DNA of 64,000 nt from CAXBDP01 sp041689935 (GTDB taxonomy: Bacteria > Bacteroidota > Bacteroidia > Cytophagales > Cyclobacteriaceae). Position 1 is the stretch's first letter. Every line of letters begins with the position of its first letter. The DNA is taken from positions 62,001 through 126,000 of the forward strand of contig JBDNFI010000087.1 of assembly GCA_041689935.1 (NCBI GenBank), written 5' to 3'. The translations under genes and the position numbers were made by a program. The notes beneath the pieces were generated by a model. It worked only from the letters and a program-made list of their open reading frames with translations, was not told where the DNA came from and ran no database searches. Below are positions 36,440 to 45,587 of this stretch, piece after piece.

Positions 36440-38544
36440 TGCAATGCTAGCTTTACTGTGTGGGCACCCGGTATCCTAGTGCCGGCTGGAGTCGATTGCT
36501 GGGCAACCCTTCCTTTGCCGCTATGTCGTACGGAGATGCCCTTATTTTCTAATAGAAATAATGCGTCTCGCAAGGTCATCCCTTCCACATTTGGCATTAC
36601 TCCATCGGTATTTGCCATTTGGGCAAATTTCACTTCTTGGTTTTGAATACTGCTGCGTACCCATTCTACCGGCTCGCTGTAATTGGCCACCGCTTTCACT
36701 TGCAGCACATTGATGATCGTTTCCAAATCCGCTGCATAGCCCGCCTTGATAAGTGGATAGCTACGCTCATCGGAATTCAATGCCATGGATTTATGAAATT
36801 CATTATTGCCAGTAAAAACCATATCGGCTATTTCTCTAAACACTGGCCCAGCCACTACATTTCCATAATAACTGGTAGATGAAGGCGCACCGACGACCAC
36901 GATACAAGAATAGCGAGGATTCTCAGCAGGAAAATATCCAGCGAAGGAGGATTGATAACTAACCTTATTTCCTTGTCTATAGCCCGATTGATCGAATGCG
37001 ATTTGGGCAGTTCCCGTTTTGCCCGCAATTTTGAAATGAGCACCTTTTAGATTGGTGGCCGTTCCTTCTTCTACTACCGCTTCCATTGCCTTGCGCAATG
37101 CTTGGATGGTACGAGCCGAAGCCACTGAATTTTCAATTACTTCTACCGAATATTGCTGCTCAACTTCGCTCCCTCTCCTAATTTCTGAAACTATATATGG
37201 CTTCACCAAAATACCATCATTTGCAACAGCATTATATGCACTTAGCATCTGAAGAGGCGAAACTTTCAGTTCGTATCCAATGCTCATCCAAGGCAGTGTA
37301 GTGCCATACCATTCTTTAGTACCTGGGCTTTTTACGTAAGGGACGCCTTCTCCTTTGAGTTGAAATCCAATTGGCTCGTGCAGATGAAATTTCTCAATAT
37401 ACTTAATGAAATTCCCTGGGTTCGCTCCAAAGTGCCTTTGAATTAATTTGGAAAAACCGACATTGGAGGAATTTTGGAATACTTCTTTAAGGGTAAGAAT
37501 GCCATAGCCGCCTTCGTGAGAGTCGCGCATGATGCGATCGTAAAAGCGATACGCGCCGTTTTTGGTATCAACTGTGTCGTTTAGGCTCAGCTTGGCATCT
37601 TCTAACAAAGCCAATAATGATACTAACTTAAAGGTAGACCCCGGCTCCATGGTGCCCTGAACGGCATAATTATATCTTTCGCCATAGCTGCCATTGGCAT
37701 CTCTACTTAGGTTTGCCATTGCTTTGATAGCGCCGGTGGATACTTCCATCAGTACCACCGAGCCGTATTCTGCTTGATGCATGGAAAGGGAACTTAATAA
37801 GGCCTGCTCGGCAACATCTTGCAAATTCACGTCTATCGTGGTGATTACGTCAAGGCCATCCTCAGGCTCAATATCATTCCCATCGAATAAGGGTTTCCAA
37901 GTACCTCCCGATATTCTTTGGAATAGTGCCTCGCCTTCTGTGCCTGCCAGTTGGTCATTAAAGCTGTATTCTAAGCCAACTACACCATTTCCGGTATCAT
38001 CCGTGTAGCCAACAGTACGCATGGCCAACTGGTTGAATGGTCTGTATCTTACATCTACTTTTTCGAAGATGACTCCGCCACGAAGCCTACCATCGCGAAC
38101 AATTGGCCAATTGGCCATTTTCTTTTTCGCTTGGAAGTCGATTGATTTGCTATTAATCGCCAAATATTGCTTCCCTTGATTGCGGGCATTTTGCAGCTTG
38201 CGTTTATAGCTCGCTTGCGATTGATCCTTGAAATGCCTGCTCAATAGCAATGAAAGTGAATCAATACCCGTTTGCCATTTTTCTGGAGAAGCAATGGTTG
38301 CGTCTATTGCCAATCTATAAAATGGTAGAGAAGTAGCCATCAAACTGCCATTATCAGAAAAAATACTGCCTCTACTAGCACTTACTTTCATATAGCGAAT
38401 ACCGGCTTCTTCGGCCATAGCTGTCCAATGCTCACCCTCCACAAATTGGATATGAGCGATTTTGCCTATAATGGCCATAGCAAATAAGGCTACCACCAAA
38501 AAGGCAATTCGTGCTCTGAGCAATATGGACTTCTTAATATTCAT
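36436..38544 (-). CDS. ftsI: Septal transpeptidase FtsI (PBP3-type) with PASTA domain
   Basis: Class B penicillin-binding protein, 702 residues. One N-terminal transmembrane helix (IAFLVVALFAMAIIGKI, about 13-29), a pedestal domain, and a transpeptidase domain with S-x-x-K in PGSTFKLVS, SSN in FQNSSNVGF and KTGTAQ. The last ~65 residues form a PASTA domain (PNVEGMTLRDALFLLENKGI). Cross-links septal peptidoglycan together with FtsW. Overlaps the ftsL-like gene by 11 bp. Confidence 0.95.
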   Translation of the reverse strand: MNIKKSILLRARIAFLVVALFAMAIIGKIAHIQFVEGEHWTAMAEEAGIRYMKVSASRGSIFSDNGSLMATSLPFYRLAIDATIASPEKWQTGIDSLSLLLSRHFKDQSQASYKRKLQNARNQGKQYLAINSKSIDFQAKKKMANWPIVRDGRLRGGVIFEKVDVRYRPFNQLAMRTVGYTDDTGNGVVGLEYSFNDQLAGTEGEALFQRISGGTWKPLFDGNDIEPEDGLDVITTIDVNLQDVAEQALLSSLSMHQAEYGSVVLMEVSTGAIKAMANLSRDANGSYGERYNYAVQGTMEPGSTFKLVSLLALLEDAKLSLNDTVDTKNGAYRFYDRIMRDSHEGGYGILTLKEVFQNSSNVGFSKLIQRHFGANPGNFIKYIEKFHLHEPIGFQLKGEGVPYVKSPGTKEWYGTTLPWMSIGYELKVSPLQMLSAYNAVANDGILVKPYIVSEIRRGSEVEQQYSVEVIENSVASARTIQALRKAMEAVVEEGTATNLKGAHFKIAGKTGTAQIAFDQSGYRQGNKVSYQSSFAGYFPAENPRYSCIVVVGAPSSTSYYGNVVAGPVFREIADMVFTGNNEFHKSMALNSDERSYPLIKAGYAADLETIINVLQVKAVANYSEPVEWVRSSIQNQEVKFAQMANTDGVMPNVEGMTLRDALFLLENKGISVRHSGKGRVAQQSTPAGTRIPGAHTVKLALQ

Positions 38545-38911
38545 TCTTATCCACTAATATTTTAAATGGAGGCTCTTTACTTAATTCTAGTCCAACAGGC
38601 GCAACTCTTTTGCTGATTTCGGAGCGCTTACTTTGGACCATATATTCTGATTTGAGCGTAGTAAAGTCGGCTCTTAAATCTTCCACTTCTAGGGTAAGGC
38701 TATCAATATTGCGAGCCATGCGATCTGCCATGTGTGTGTTATATATGTACACTATCGCTAGCAGGGAGATAAATAAAGCCTGCGGGAGGTACCGAGTAGG
38801 TAATCCTTCCCCAAACAGGCCGTCTAATTTGAAATAGCCCGAAAGCACAGAAAAGAGACTCCATCTCTTTTGCTTTGCATCCTTTACCCGTATGGTATTG
38901 CCACTTTTCAT
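38534..38911 (-). CDS. FtsL-like division protein
   Basis: Small bitopic protein of 125 residues. A transmembrane helix near 46-59 (QALFISLLAIVYIYNTH) is followed by a short coiled-coil-like stretch (NIDSLTLEVEDLRADFTTLKSEYM). Sequence identity to E. coli FtsL is not visible; the call rests on topology and its place between rsmH and ftsI. Carries one GCGGGAGG antisense (38782). Confidence 0.72.
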   Translation of the reverse strand: MKSGNTIRVKDAKQKRWSLFSVLSGYFKLDGLFGEGLPTRYLPQALFISLLAIVYIYNTHMADRMARNIDSLTLEVEDLRADFTTLKSEYMVQSKRSEISKRVAPVGLELSKEPPFKILVDKNEY

Positions 38912-39828
38912 AGTTTCACTCCAATTCTTAGCTTTGCACTGCGCGCTCTATTATTAAGCTTTATTTCTTCTTCGCTAGCCTGTATAGGCTTTTTATTATT
39001 TGGCTTGATCTGCCTCAATAGATTTCCATAAAAATCCTTTTCGGCTTTCCCTTCCATGTTGCCATAGTTGAGGTAGTTTTTTACTAGGCGATCTTCGAGA
39101 GAATGATATGACATCACCACTAACCTCCCGCCTTCTTTGAGTGCTTCCCCACATTGTAGCAGCATTTCTTCCAATGCGGCCATTTCATCATTCACCGCGA
39201 TACGCAATGCCTGAAAAACCTGAGCGTAGTATTTGAAATCTTTGCCCCGAGGAGCGAAAGATTTCAAAAACACTACAAATGCGCCAGTATCTGCAAAGGG
39301 CTTATTTACTCTGGCACTCACTATTGCTCCTGCCAGTGTTTTCGCATTACGTACTTCGCCATACATTCCAAATATCCTCTGCAACTCTTCTGCTGTAGAT
39401 TCATTTAAAATTTCAGCGGCAGTATGTCCTTTGCTTCGATCCATTCGCATATCCAATGGGCCTTCGAATCGAGTGGAGAAACCACGCTCCGGCTCGTCGA
39501 TCTGATGTGAGGAAACCCCCAAATCAGCTAAAATTCCATCCACTTTGCTCACTTTGTATAGCTTAAGATATTTTGTGAAATACCTAAAATTGGCTTGCAC
39601 AAACGTGAAGGATGGTTCCTCAATCAATTCGGCATTCGACCGAGCGTCATCGTCCTGATCGAAGCCAAACACACTGCATTTTCCTTTTCCGTGCAGCTGG
39701 CTGAGTATTTCCTTCGTATGGCCTCCGCCACCAAAGGTCAAGTCTATATAGATTCCGCCTGGCTTAAGCGCCAAGCCTTCCATGCATTCATCTAACATCA
39801 CAGGCCGGTGATAGCTGTAGTCCATCAT
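38908..39828 (-). CDS. rsmH: 16S rRNA m4C1402 methyltransferase
   Basis: SAM-dependent methyltransferase (MraW), 306 residues: YHRPVMLDECMEGL at the N-terminus, SAM motif DLTFGGGGHTKEIL, ILADLGVSSHQIDEPERGFS, and SYHSLEDRLVKNYL. Methylates N4 of C1402 in 16S rRNA. Overlaps the ftsL-like start by 4 bp and follows mraZ after 2 bp. One sense GCGGGAGG (39124). Confidence 0.96.
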   Translation of the reverse strand: MMDYSYHRPVMLDECMEGLALKPGGIYIDLTFGGGGHTKEILSQLHGKGKCSVFGFDQDDDARSNAELIEEPSFTFVQANFRYFTKYLKLYKVSKVDGILADLGVSSHQIDEPERGFSTRFEGPLDMRMDRSKGHTAAEILNESTAEELQRIFGMYGEVRNAKTLAGAIVSARVNKPFADTGAFVVFLKSFAPRGKDFKYYAQVFQALRIAVNDEMAALEEMLLQCGEALKEGGRLVVMSYHSLEDRLVKNYLNYGNMEGKAEKDFYGNLLRQIKPNNKKPIQASEEEIKLNNRARSAKLRIGVKL

Positions 39829-39830
39829 GG

Positions 39831-40274
39831 CTATTCAGCTAAAAACTTTTCGGCCAGCTTCGAAAATTCAATTGGATCGCCGATGAGGTACACCTCGTAC
39901 AACTCCGGATTCCAAATCTCTATGCGATTGCCCATTCCCACCACGATGGCATCTTTCTCAAGTTGCCCGTATTTCATCATGGTTTTTGGAATTAGGAAAC
40001 GCCCCATGCTATCAAGCTCTACCTCCGTATTGCCTCTAAAAAAATTGCGCTGAAGGGACCTGTACTCTTCATTGAATTCGCTGAGGGAGGCAATCCGAGA
40101 AAAAATCTTCTTGTACTCAATCATCGGGTACAATACCAAGCAAGGCTCAAATCCACGGCGCAACACCAACTCCCCTGGAGCTGACTCCGGCAAATTGGCC
40201 TTGATGCGAGATGGTAAAACCAATCTTCCTTTGGCGTCTAGCTTACACTCGTATTCGCTTGTGAAAAATGACAT
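39831..40274 (-). CDS. mraZ: Transcriptional regulator MraZ
   Basis: DNA-binding protein with two AbrB-like double-psi-beta halves; 147 residues. Each half carries the D-x-K-G-R-type motif: CKLDAKGRLVLPSRIK near 10-25 and ELDSMGRFLIPKTM near 87-101. In E. coli MraZ represses its own operon. First gene of the division cluster here, with GTGG repeats in the expected position upstream. Confidence 0.95.
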   Translation of the reverse strand: MSFFTSEYECKLDAKGRLVLPSRIKANLPESAPGELVLRRGFEPCLVLYPMIEYKKIFSRIASLSEFNEEYRSLQRNFFRGNTEVELDSMGRFLIPKTMMKYGQLEKDAIVVGMGNRIEIWNPELYEVYLIGDPIEFSKLAEKFLAE

Positions 40275-40302
40275 GAGCCTGATTAAATTTTAGTCCCTTA
40301 CG

Positions 40303-40310
40303 CAAACTTA
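40303..40310 (-). promoter_or_regulatory. Candidate -7 element of the dcw operon
   Basis: TAAGTTTG on the minus strand fits TAnnTTTG; it would start transcription about 20 nt before mraZ. The -33 position has no TTTG but falls next to the GTGG repeats. Confidence 0.5.
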
Positions 40311-40332
40311 ATGAAAGAATTGACATTTATCG

Positions 40333-40358
40333 CCACCTTCTCCCACTTTTTACCACTT
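40333..40358 (-). promoter_or_regulatory. Probable MraZ operator: three GTGG repeats at 10-bp spacing
   Basis: On the minus strand GTGG occurs at 40356-40353, 40346-40343 and 40336-40333, exactly one helical turn apart. The repeats lie just upstream of the candidate -7 element and 59 bp before mraZ. MraZ in other bacteria binds short G-rich direct repeats spaced about 10 bp in the same place, so repression of the dcw cluster by MraZ is a reasonable inference. Confidence 0.65.
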
Positions 40359-40503
40359 TTTTTTAAAAAATGAAAAAATCAGTCGTATTTTTCGATTCTA
40401 CAGAAAATGGAAGAAAAAATATTACATCTACACAGCTGATAGACAGGAATATATTTAGCATCAAAACAAAAAAGGGAAGAAAGTGGTGTGGAGTGGGATT
40501 AGA

Positions 40504-41697
40504 TTAAAAAACAATTCGGCTGTTCTTCATTATACTAATATATTCCTTAGAATAATTTAATTTATCGCTCAATATGGTCTCTGTATGCTCTCCCAAAAAA
40601 GGTGGTGGAAGCAAGCGGGAGGATAAGGAATTTCCTATGGATGCCGCCAAGGATGGCAGTCCAAATGCGGATGGAAAAGTATCAGATTGGAGGAGGGTTT
40701 CTTTGAGGTTGGGCTGCGCAAACACGGCTGCAATGTTGCGCAACTCGCCTACCGGGATGTGCAAACGAGTACAGTGACTGAGGATGAAATCTGCCTCCAA
40801 TTCACCAATACGCTTAGTAAGCAAACTATTTAATTCCTCCCGCCTTTTTACCCTTAGGATGTTATCCCGATATTCGTCAAATATGGACAAGGACAGCACC
40901 TGGCAGAAATTTTTAAACTGCTGATCGCCACCTATTGCCACCATTAATTTTCGCTCATCTTTAGTTTTGAATACCGCACCATAAGGCGCAATATTAGGAT
41001 GCTCATTGCCCATAGGCTTGGGTAAAGCATTATTCATCAAATAGTTAGTGCCTTGATTTGCCAATGATTGCACCGCACAATCGAAAAGTGAAACTGGGAT
41101 ATATGCGCCTTTTGGGTCGAACTGCCGATTGATAAGAGCGATCAAAATAGCCTCTTTCAAATGATGCGCCGCTAATATGTCGATAAAGGCAATGGGTAAT
41201 TTGAGGCCATCCGTACCAGGCTCACCATTGATGGACATCAGGCCGGACTCTGCTTGGATAATCGCATCGTAGCCCACACGGGTATCATCCGCTCCATAGC
41301 CGACGATGTGGCCATAAATAAGGGCGGGATGTTGGTCGCTCAGATTCTTATAGTCGAGCCCGAACTTCTCAGCATCGCCTACTTTGAAGCTAGAAAGGAC
41401 TATATCGCTTTGCGCAGCCAATTGTCTTACAATCGATTGTCCTTCATATGTATTTAGATTTACCGCTAAGGATTGCTTACCCCAATTGGCTGCACAAAAA
41501 TAGGCCGATCTTCCCCGCCTATCCTCCTCCCCTTTGGCCAGCCAAGAGCGGGTTACATCTCCATTACTCGCTGGGTTTTCGATTTTGATTACCTCTGCTC
41601 CCAATTCTGCAAAAAACTGCCCCACAGAAGGCCCAGCTAACACAGAAGCTAGCTCTAGGACTTTTAGGTTTTTGAAGTAATTCGATGCGGTTGTCAT
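40504..41697 (-). CDS. CoA-transferase family III (CaiB/BaiF type)
   Basis: About 397 residues from the start at 41697 (MTTASNYFKNLKVLELASVLAGPSVGQFFAELGAEVIKIENP), the normal family N-terminus; the ATG at 41733 adds an unusual SSSSAFICC stretch. The catalytic Asp is expected in GYDAIIQAESGLMSINGEP. Moves CoA between an acyl-CoA donor and a carboxylic acid; the substrate is not known. It stands apart from fatty-acid genes, upstream of and reading towards the dcw cluster. Two GCGGGAGG octamers (40615 antisense, 40836 sense). Confidence 0.87.
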   Translation of the reverse strand: MTTASNYFKNLKVLELASVLAGPSVGQFFAELGAEVIKIENPASNGDVTRSWLAKGEEDRRGRSAYFCAANWGKQSLAVNLNTYEGQSIVRQLAAQSDIVLSSFKVGDAEKFGLDYKNLSDQHPALIYGHIVGYGADDTRVGYDAIIQAESGLMSINGEPGTDGLKLPIAFIDILAAHHLKEAILIALINRQFDPKGAYIPVSLFDCAVQSLANQGTNYLMNNALPKPMGNEHPNIAPYGAVFKTKDERKLMVAIGGDQQFKNFCQVLSLSIFDEYRDNILRVKRREELNSLLTKRIGELEADFILSHCTRLHIPVGELRNIAAVFAQPNLKETLLQSDTFPSAFGLPSLAASIGNSLSSRLLPPPFLGEHTETILSDKLNYSKEYISIMKNSRIVF

Positions 41698-41831
41698 GCA
41701 GCAAATAAAGGCTGATGAACTGGAATATGCCAAACCTAATTCTAGATAATTTAAAATGCCAAAATAAATATTTTCAACGAGTTTTTCAGTTTATAAATAA
41801 AACGCTATATTGAATCACCAAATTAGGAGGA

Positions 41832-43673
41832 ATGAATTCTTTTAATCTAAAAATATTTCTTGCATTCGCCTTAGCTAGCTTCTTCGGACTGTCAGCCATC
41901 GCCCAACACTCCCTAGAATTGAAAAAGAGTGTGGTATTTCAGCAAGAGCCGATCGACTATTATTTGCAGGTAGATAGTGCCTACTTCAACACTCCTCATT
42001 ATGTACTGTGGGTCGATCCTGTGGAGAATACAATCATTGATTTTAATATCCACATTCCCTTTGCGCCTGTTTCTAAAGGCAGTTTCTATATAGAAGAGGA
42101 TTGGAAAGCTTTTGGTGAGTTTATGTTAATAGCCCTGCCAAAGAATAATCAAAACAATATTGCTTTTGCCCATTTGGATGTAGTTCCTAATAATGCTGAA
42201 CTTCTCAACGAGTGGAAAAAGCTCTCTGCTACCAATTACGAATCTTGGCAAAAGGTGAATCGTTCAAAAGGCGATATTACTTTCCAATTTGGCCCTAAGC
42301 TCTCTCAACCACCCGCTATTGAGTCGGCTAAGTTGCGTGCAAAATTGATAGAAGACAACTGGGAAATTACCATTCAAAAGCCTGAAAGCGCACGAAATTT
42401 TACCCTACAGTTTTCCCGAAAGGATAGTATCGTATTTGAAGCCGATGGAAATAGCGAACAGCAAAGCGTTTCGGTGCCTGTCCGTAGATTGCCGCCTGGT
42501 AAGCTCAATATCACCTTAATGTCCGATGGCGAAGAAATAGATTTGCTTACCATCCGAAATCCGCTTTTCACACTTAGCGAGGCGGAGATTAACATCCGTC
42601 AACTCAATGATAGTGTGGCGCAGTTTGGGCTAACCCAATTGATTAATCCTTGGATGAAGCTCAACGACTTATCTCTTAAAGTATCTATTACAGATTTTCC
42701 AGAGCTATTAATGAATGAAGCATTTACCGGTGAAGTATCTTATGAATTAGATGGTTTCGAAGAAAAAACCATCGCCGTTTTCTATGCTCACAAAAAAGAA
42801 AAGGAAGCAGCCAATGAAAAACTGGTGGTGTTTAATACAGAAAGTGAGCTTTACTTTACCAGCAACCAGGATGGCAAGTATTTTTTTGATCAATCCAACT
42901 TTGCCCTACTCGATGATGATTACCATATTGTAAGCCATGATAATTTTGAAGATAAAATTTCCGTGGATGTAGTCTTTCCAGATATAGAGATTATTCGGAA
43001 GCAATTGCCCGAAATACTTACTCAAATTCCCGCTCGACTATCCATTCAGCGTAGTGAAAAGCCATACGGTTTTAGTCTAGAAAGCATGGAAATGCTATTA
43101 GATGAAGTAAGTATTACCGCAAAAAGAAAAAGTAATACCCAAATTGATGCAAAACAAAAACCAAACTCCGTACATTTTAGGAATACAGATTATGTATGCC
43201 TATTTGGTGTATTGAATTGCCTAATTCATGGCCCTACTTATGGCTACAATGGTGAAGGAATTTCTTATTTTAAAGTAAATGGTCAGGTTGTTAAGCAAAT
43301 AGGTGATACTGGAAAATCAAAACCATTACACTTATATCTAGATTCAAATGGTAACACATTTTTTAGATATCTCCCATATCATAGCATTAACGTAAAAAGA
43401 TCTTATAAATACCCTAACACTTTTTTTCAAGAAATGGCAGCTAAAGCAAAAATCAGAAATATACAAGAACATTACTTTAAGGAGGAGGCTACCATTGGCT
43501 TTTACAGTGAGATGGTTTCTCAAGCCTTTGCGCCAATTTCTATGCTCTATATATCCGAAATAGCACTACCCAAGGTGTATTCAAATGCATACTTTATGGT
43601 GGAGCTTATCCATCAGCCCACTGGCATGCGACAGCGGGTGGTGAAGAAGATTCTGCCTACTGCTAGTGAGTAA
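41832..43673 (+). CDS. Large secreted protein, first of a tandem pair
   Basis: 613 residues with a Sec signal peptide (FLAFALASFFGLSAIAQ, cut after AIAQ likely). I do not recognise a characterised function. Read by eye, the N-terminal two thirds looks beta-rich (LELKKSVVFQQEPIDYYLQV; YTLSEAEINIRQLNDS-like). Residues around 432-441 read LDEVSITAKR, like the start of TonB-plug segments in Bacteroidota surface proteins. A later Y-V-C-x6-C pair (YVCLFGVLNC) is conserved in its neighbour. Its paralogue follows 64 bp downstream. AGGAGG lies 1 bp before the ATG. Confidence 0.6.
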   Translation: MNSFNLKIFLAFALASFFGLSAIAQHSLELKKSVVFQQEPIDYYLQVDSAYFNTPHYVLWVDPVENTIIDFNIHIPFAPVSKGSFYIEEDWKAFGEFMLIALPKNNQNNIAFAHLDVVPNNAELLNEWKKLSATNYESWQKVNRSKGDITFQFGPKLSQPPAIESAKLRAKLIEDNWEITIQKPESARNFTLQFSRKDSIVFEADGNSEQQSVSVPVRRLPPGKLNITLMSDGEEIDLLTIRNPLFTLSEAEINIRQLNDSVAQFGLTQLINPWMKLNDLSLKVSITDFPELLMNEAFTGEVSYELDGFEEKTIAVFYAHKKEKEAANEKLVVFNTESELYFTSNQDGKYFFDQSNFALLDDDYHIVSHDNFEDKISVDVVFPDIEIIRKQLPEILTQIPARLSIQRSEKPYGFSLESMEMLLDEVSITAKRKSNTQIDAKQKPNSVHFRNTDYVCLFGVLNCLIHGPTYGYNGEGISYFKVNGQVVKQIGDTGKSKPLHLYLDSNGNTFFRYLPYHSINVKRSYKYPNTFFQEMAAKAKIRNIQEHYFKEEATIGFYSEMVSQAFAPISMLYISEIALPKVYSNAYFMVELIHQPTGMRQRVVKKILPTASE

Positions 43674-43737
43674 ATAGTTTGTTGTGCTAAAGCAATAAAT
43701 AAAACCTTTTGACTATATTGATGTAATTATTTCACAG

Positions 43738-45537
43738 ATGCATCTAAACAGGATCCTTTTATTGATGGCTAGTATCACGCTTTTTCTAGGAATAGATGGC
43801 TTCGCGCAACATTCCTTGGAATTGAAAAAGAGTGTGGTATTTCAGCAAGAGCCGATCGACTATTACTTGCAAGTGGATAGTGCCTACTTCAACACGCCGC
43901 ATTATGTGCTGTGGGTAGATCCTGTGGAGCATACAATTATAGATTTCAATATTCACTTGCCTTTTGCGCCAGTCTCCAAAGGAAGCTTTTATATCGAAGA
44001 GGACTGGAAAGCCTTTGGTGAGTTTATCCTTATTGCTTTGCCAAAAAACAATCAAAGCAATATCGCTTTTGCCCATGTGGATATAGTGCCCAATAAAGCC
44101 GAACTGCTCGAAGAGTGGAGAAACCTCTCTGCTACTAATCACGAATCATGGAAAAAAGTAAACCTCGCTGAAACGGGCATTACTTTCCAATTTGGCCCAA
44201 GTCTTTTACAAGCACCTATTGTTGAATCTGCCATGCTTAGCGCAAAATTGATTGATAATAACTGGGAGCTGACCGTTGATCGGCCCGAAGAGGTGCAAAC
44301 CTTTACCCTACAGTTTTCACAAAAGGATAGCATTCTATTTGAAGCCAATGGCAATAGCGAACAGCAAAAAATAATGGTGCCTGTTCGCCGATTGCCGCCG
44401 GGTGACATTAGCATTCTATTGCTGGCAGAGCAAGTAGAACTTGATCGTATGCCCATCCAAAATCCTCTTTACACACTCAGCGAAGCAGAGATTAACTTCC
44501 GTCAACTCAATGATAGTGTGGCGCAGTTTGAGCTAACTCAATTGATTAATCCTTGGATGAAAATCGAGGATTTATCGCTTAAAGTGTCGGTAACAGATTT
44601 TCCAGAGCTTTTGATAAATGAAAGCACAACAGGTGAATTCTCGTTTCCCTTTGATGAATTCGAAGAAAATACTATTGCGGTTTTTCACTCCCATCAAAAA
44701 AATAAAACAGCAAGAAATCAAAAACTGGTGGTGTTTAATAAAGAAATTGAACTTTACTTTACCAGCGATCAGGATGGAAATTACTTTTTTGATCAACACG
44801 ACTATGCCGTGCTCGATGATGATTACCATATTGTAAGCCACGACAATATTCAAGGTAAAATTGATGTCGATGTCACCTTTCCTGATATAGAGATTATCCG
44901 AAATCAATTACCCAAGCTTCTCGCTCAAATTCCCGCTCGATTATCTATTCAACGCAATGAAAAATTATTTAATTTTAGCTTGGAAACTACTGGCGTCCTA
45001 CTAGATGAAGTAAGCATTACCGCAAAAAGAAAAAGAGCTACCCTGAACGACACCAGAGAAAAACCTAACTCTATTCATTTTAGAAATACTGAATATTTAT
45101 GCATGCAACTGGTATTAAATTGTACAATACATGAACCTTTTTGGGGGTACAAACCTAGCCGTGACAAAAAGAAGATCAGAACTATTGATAAACCGCTGCA
45201 TTTATATGCTTTTACAGATAATCCAAAGCCAAATGAAATGATGTTAAAATACAGTATGTCTCATGACAGAAATACTTCTTTTGTAAAATACCCAAACACT
45301 TTTTTTCAATCAATCGCGGCCAAAGCAAAAATCAGAAATATCCAAGAGCATTACTTTAAGGAAGAAGCCATTTTTGGTTTCTTTAGTGAGATGATTTCTC
45401 AAGCTTATGCGCCATTGTCTCTGCTCTACACTTCTGAAATAGAACTGCCCAAGGTGTATTCAAATGCATACTTTATAGTGGAGCTTATCCATCAGCCCAC
45501 TGGCATGCGGCAGCGGGTGGTGAAGCAAATACAATAA
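43738..45537 (+). CDS. Large secreted protein, second of a tandem pair
   Basis: 599 residues, signal peptide MHLNRILLLMASITLFLGIDGFAQ, and clearly paralogous to the preceding gene over its whole length. The first ~110 mature residues and the last ~40 are almost identical, with a run of more than 40 identical bases near the start of the mature part. The segment after LDEVSITAKRK (about residues 425-520) differs strongly. The conserved C-x8-C-like pair is YLCMQLVLNC here. Function unknown. It may share the first gene's message, though both have similar AT-rich upstream sequence (ATAAATAAAAC...CTATATTGA). Confidence 0.6.
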   Translation: MHLNRILLLMASITLFLGIDGFAQHSLELKKSVVFQQEPIDYYLQVDSAYFNTPHYVLWVDPVEHTIIDFNIHLPFAPVSKGSFYIEEDWKAFGEFILIALPKNNQSNIAFAHVDIVPNKAELLEEWRNLSATNHESWKKVNLAETGITFQFGPSLLQAPIVESAMLSAKLIDNNWELTVDRPEEVQTFTLQFSQKDSILFEANGNSEQQKIMVPVRRLPPGDISILLLAEQVELDRMPIQNPLYTLSEAEINFRQLNDSVAQFELTQLINPWMKIEDLSLKVSVTDFPELLINESTTGEFSFPFDEFEENTIAVFHSHQKNKTARNQKLVVFNKEIELYFTSDQDGNYFFDQHDYAVLDDDYHIVSHDNIQGKIDVDVTFPDIEIIRNQLPKLLAQIPARLSIQRNEKLFNFSLETTGVLLDEVSITAKRKRATLNDTREKPNSIHFRNTEYLCMQLVLNCTIHEPFWGYKPSRDKKKIRTIDKPLHLYAFTDNPKPNEMMLKYSMSHDRNTSFVKYPNTFFQSIAAKAKIRNIQEHYFKEEAIFGFFSEMISQAYAPLSLLYTSEIELPKVYSNAYFIVELIHQPTGMRQRVVKQIQ

Positions 45538-45587
45538 AACGGAAAATTATTAATTTAAGAAGCGTTAAACCGCTACAAATACAGTCC

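Noticed and set aside
25030..40274. Missing murF and ddl in the division cluster as a deletion
   Set aside because: Overlaps between neighbours are intact and dcw clusters in this phylum commonly lack them; they probably lie elsewhere.
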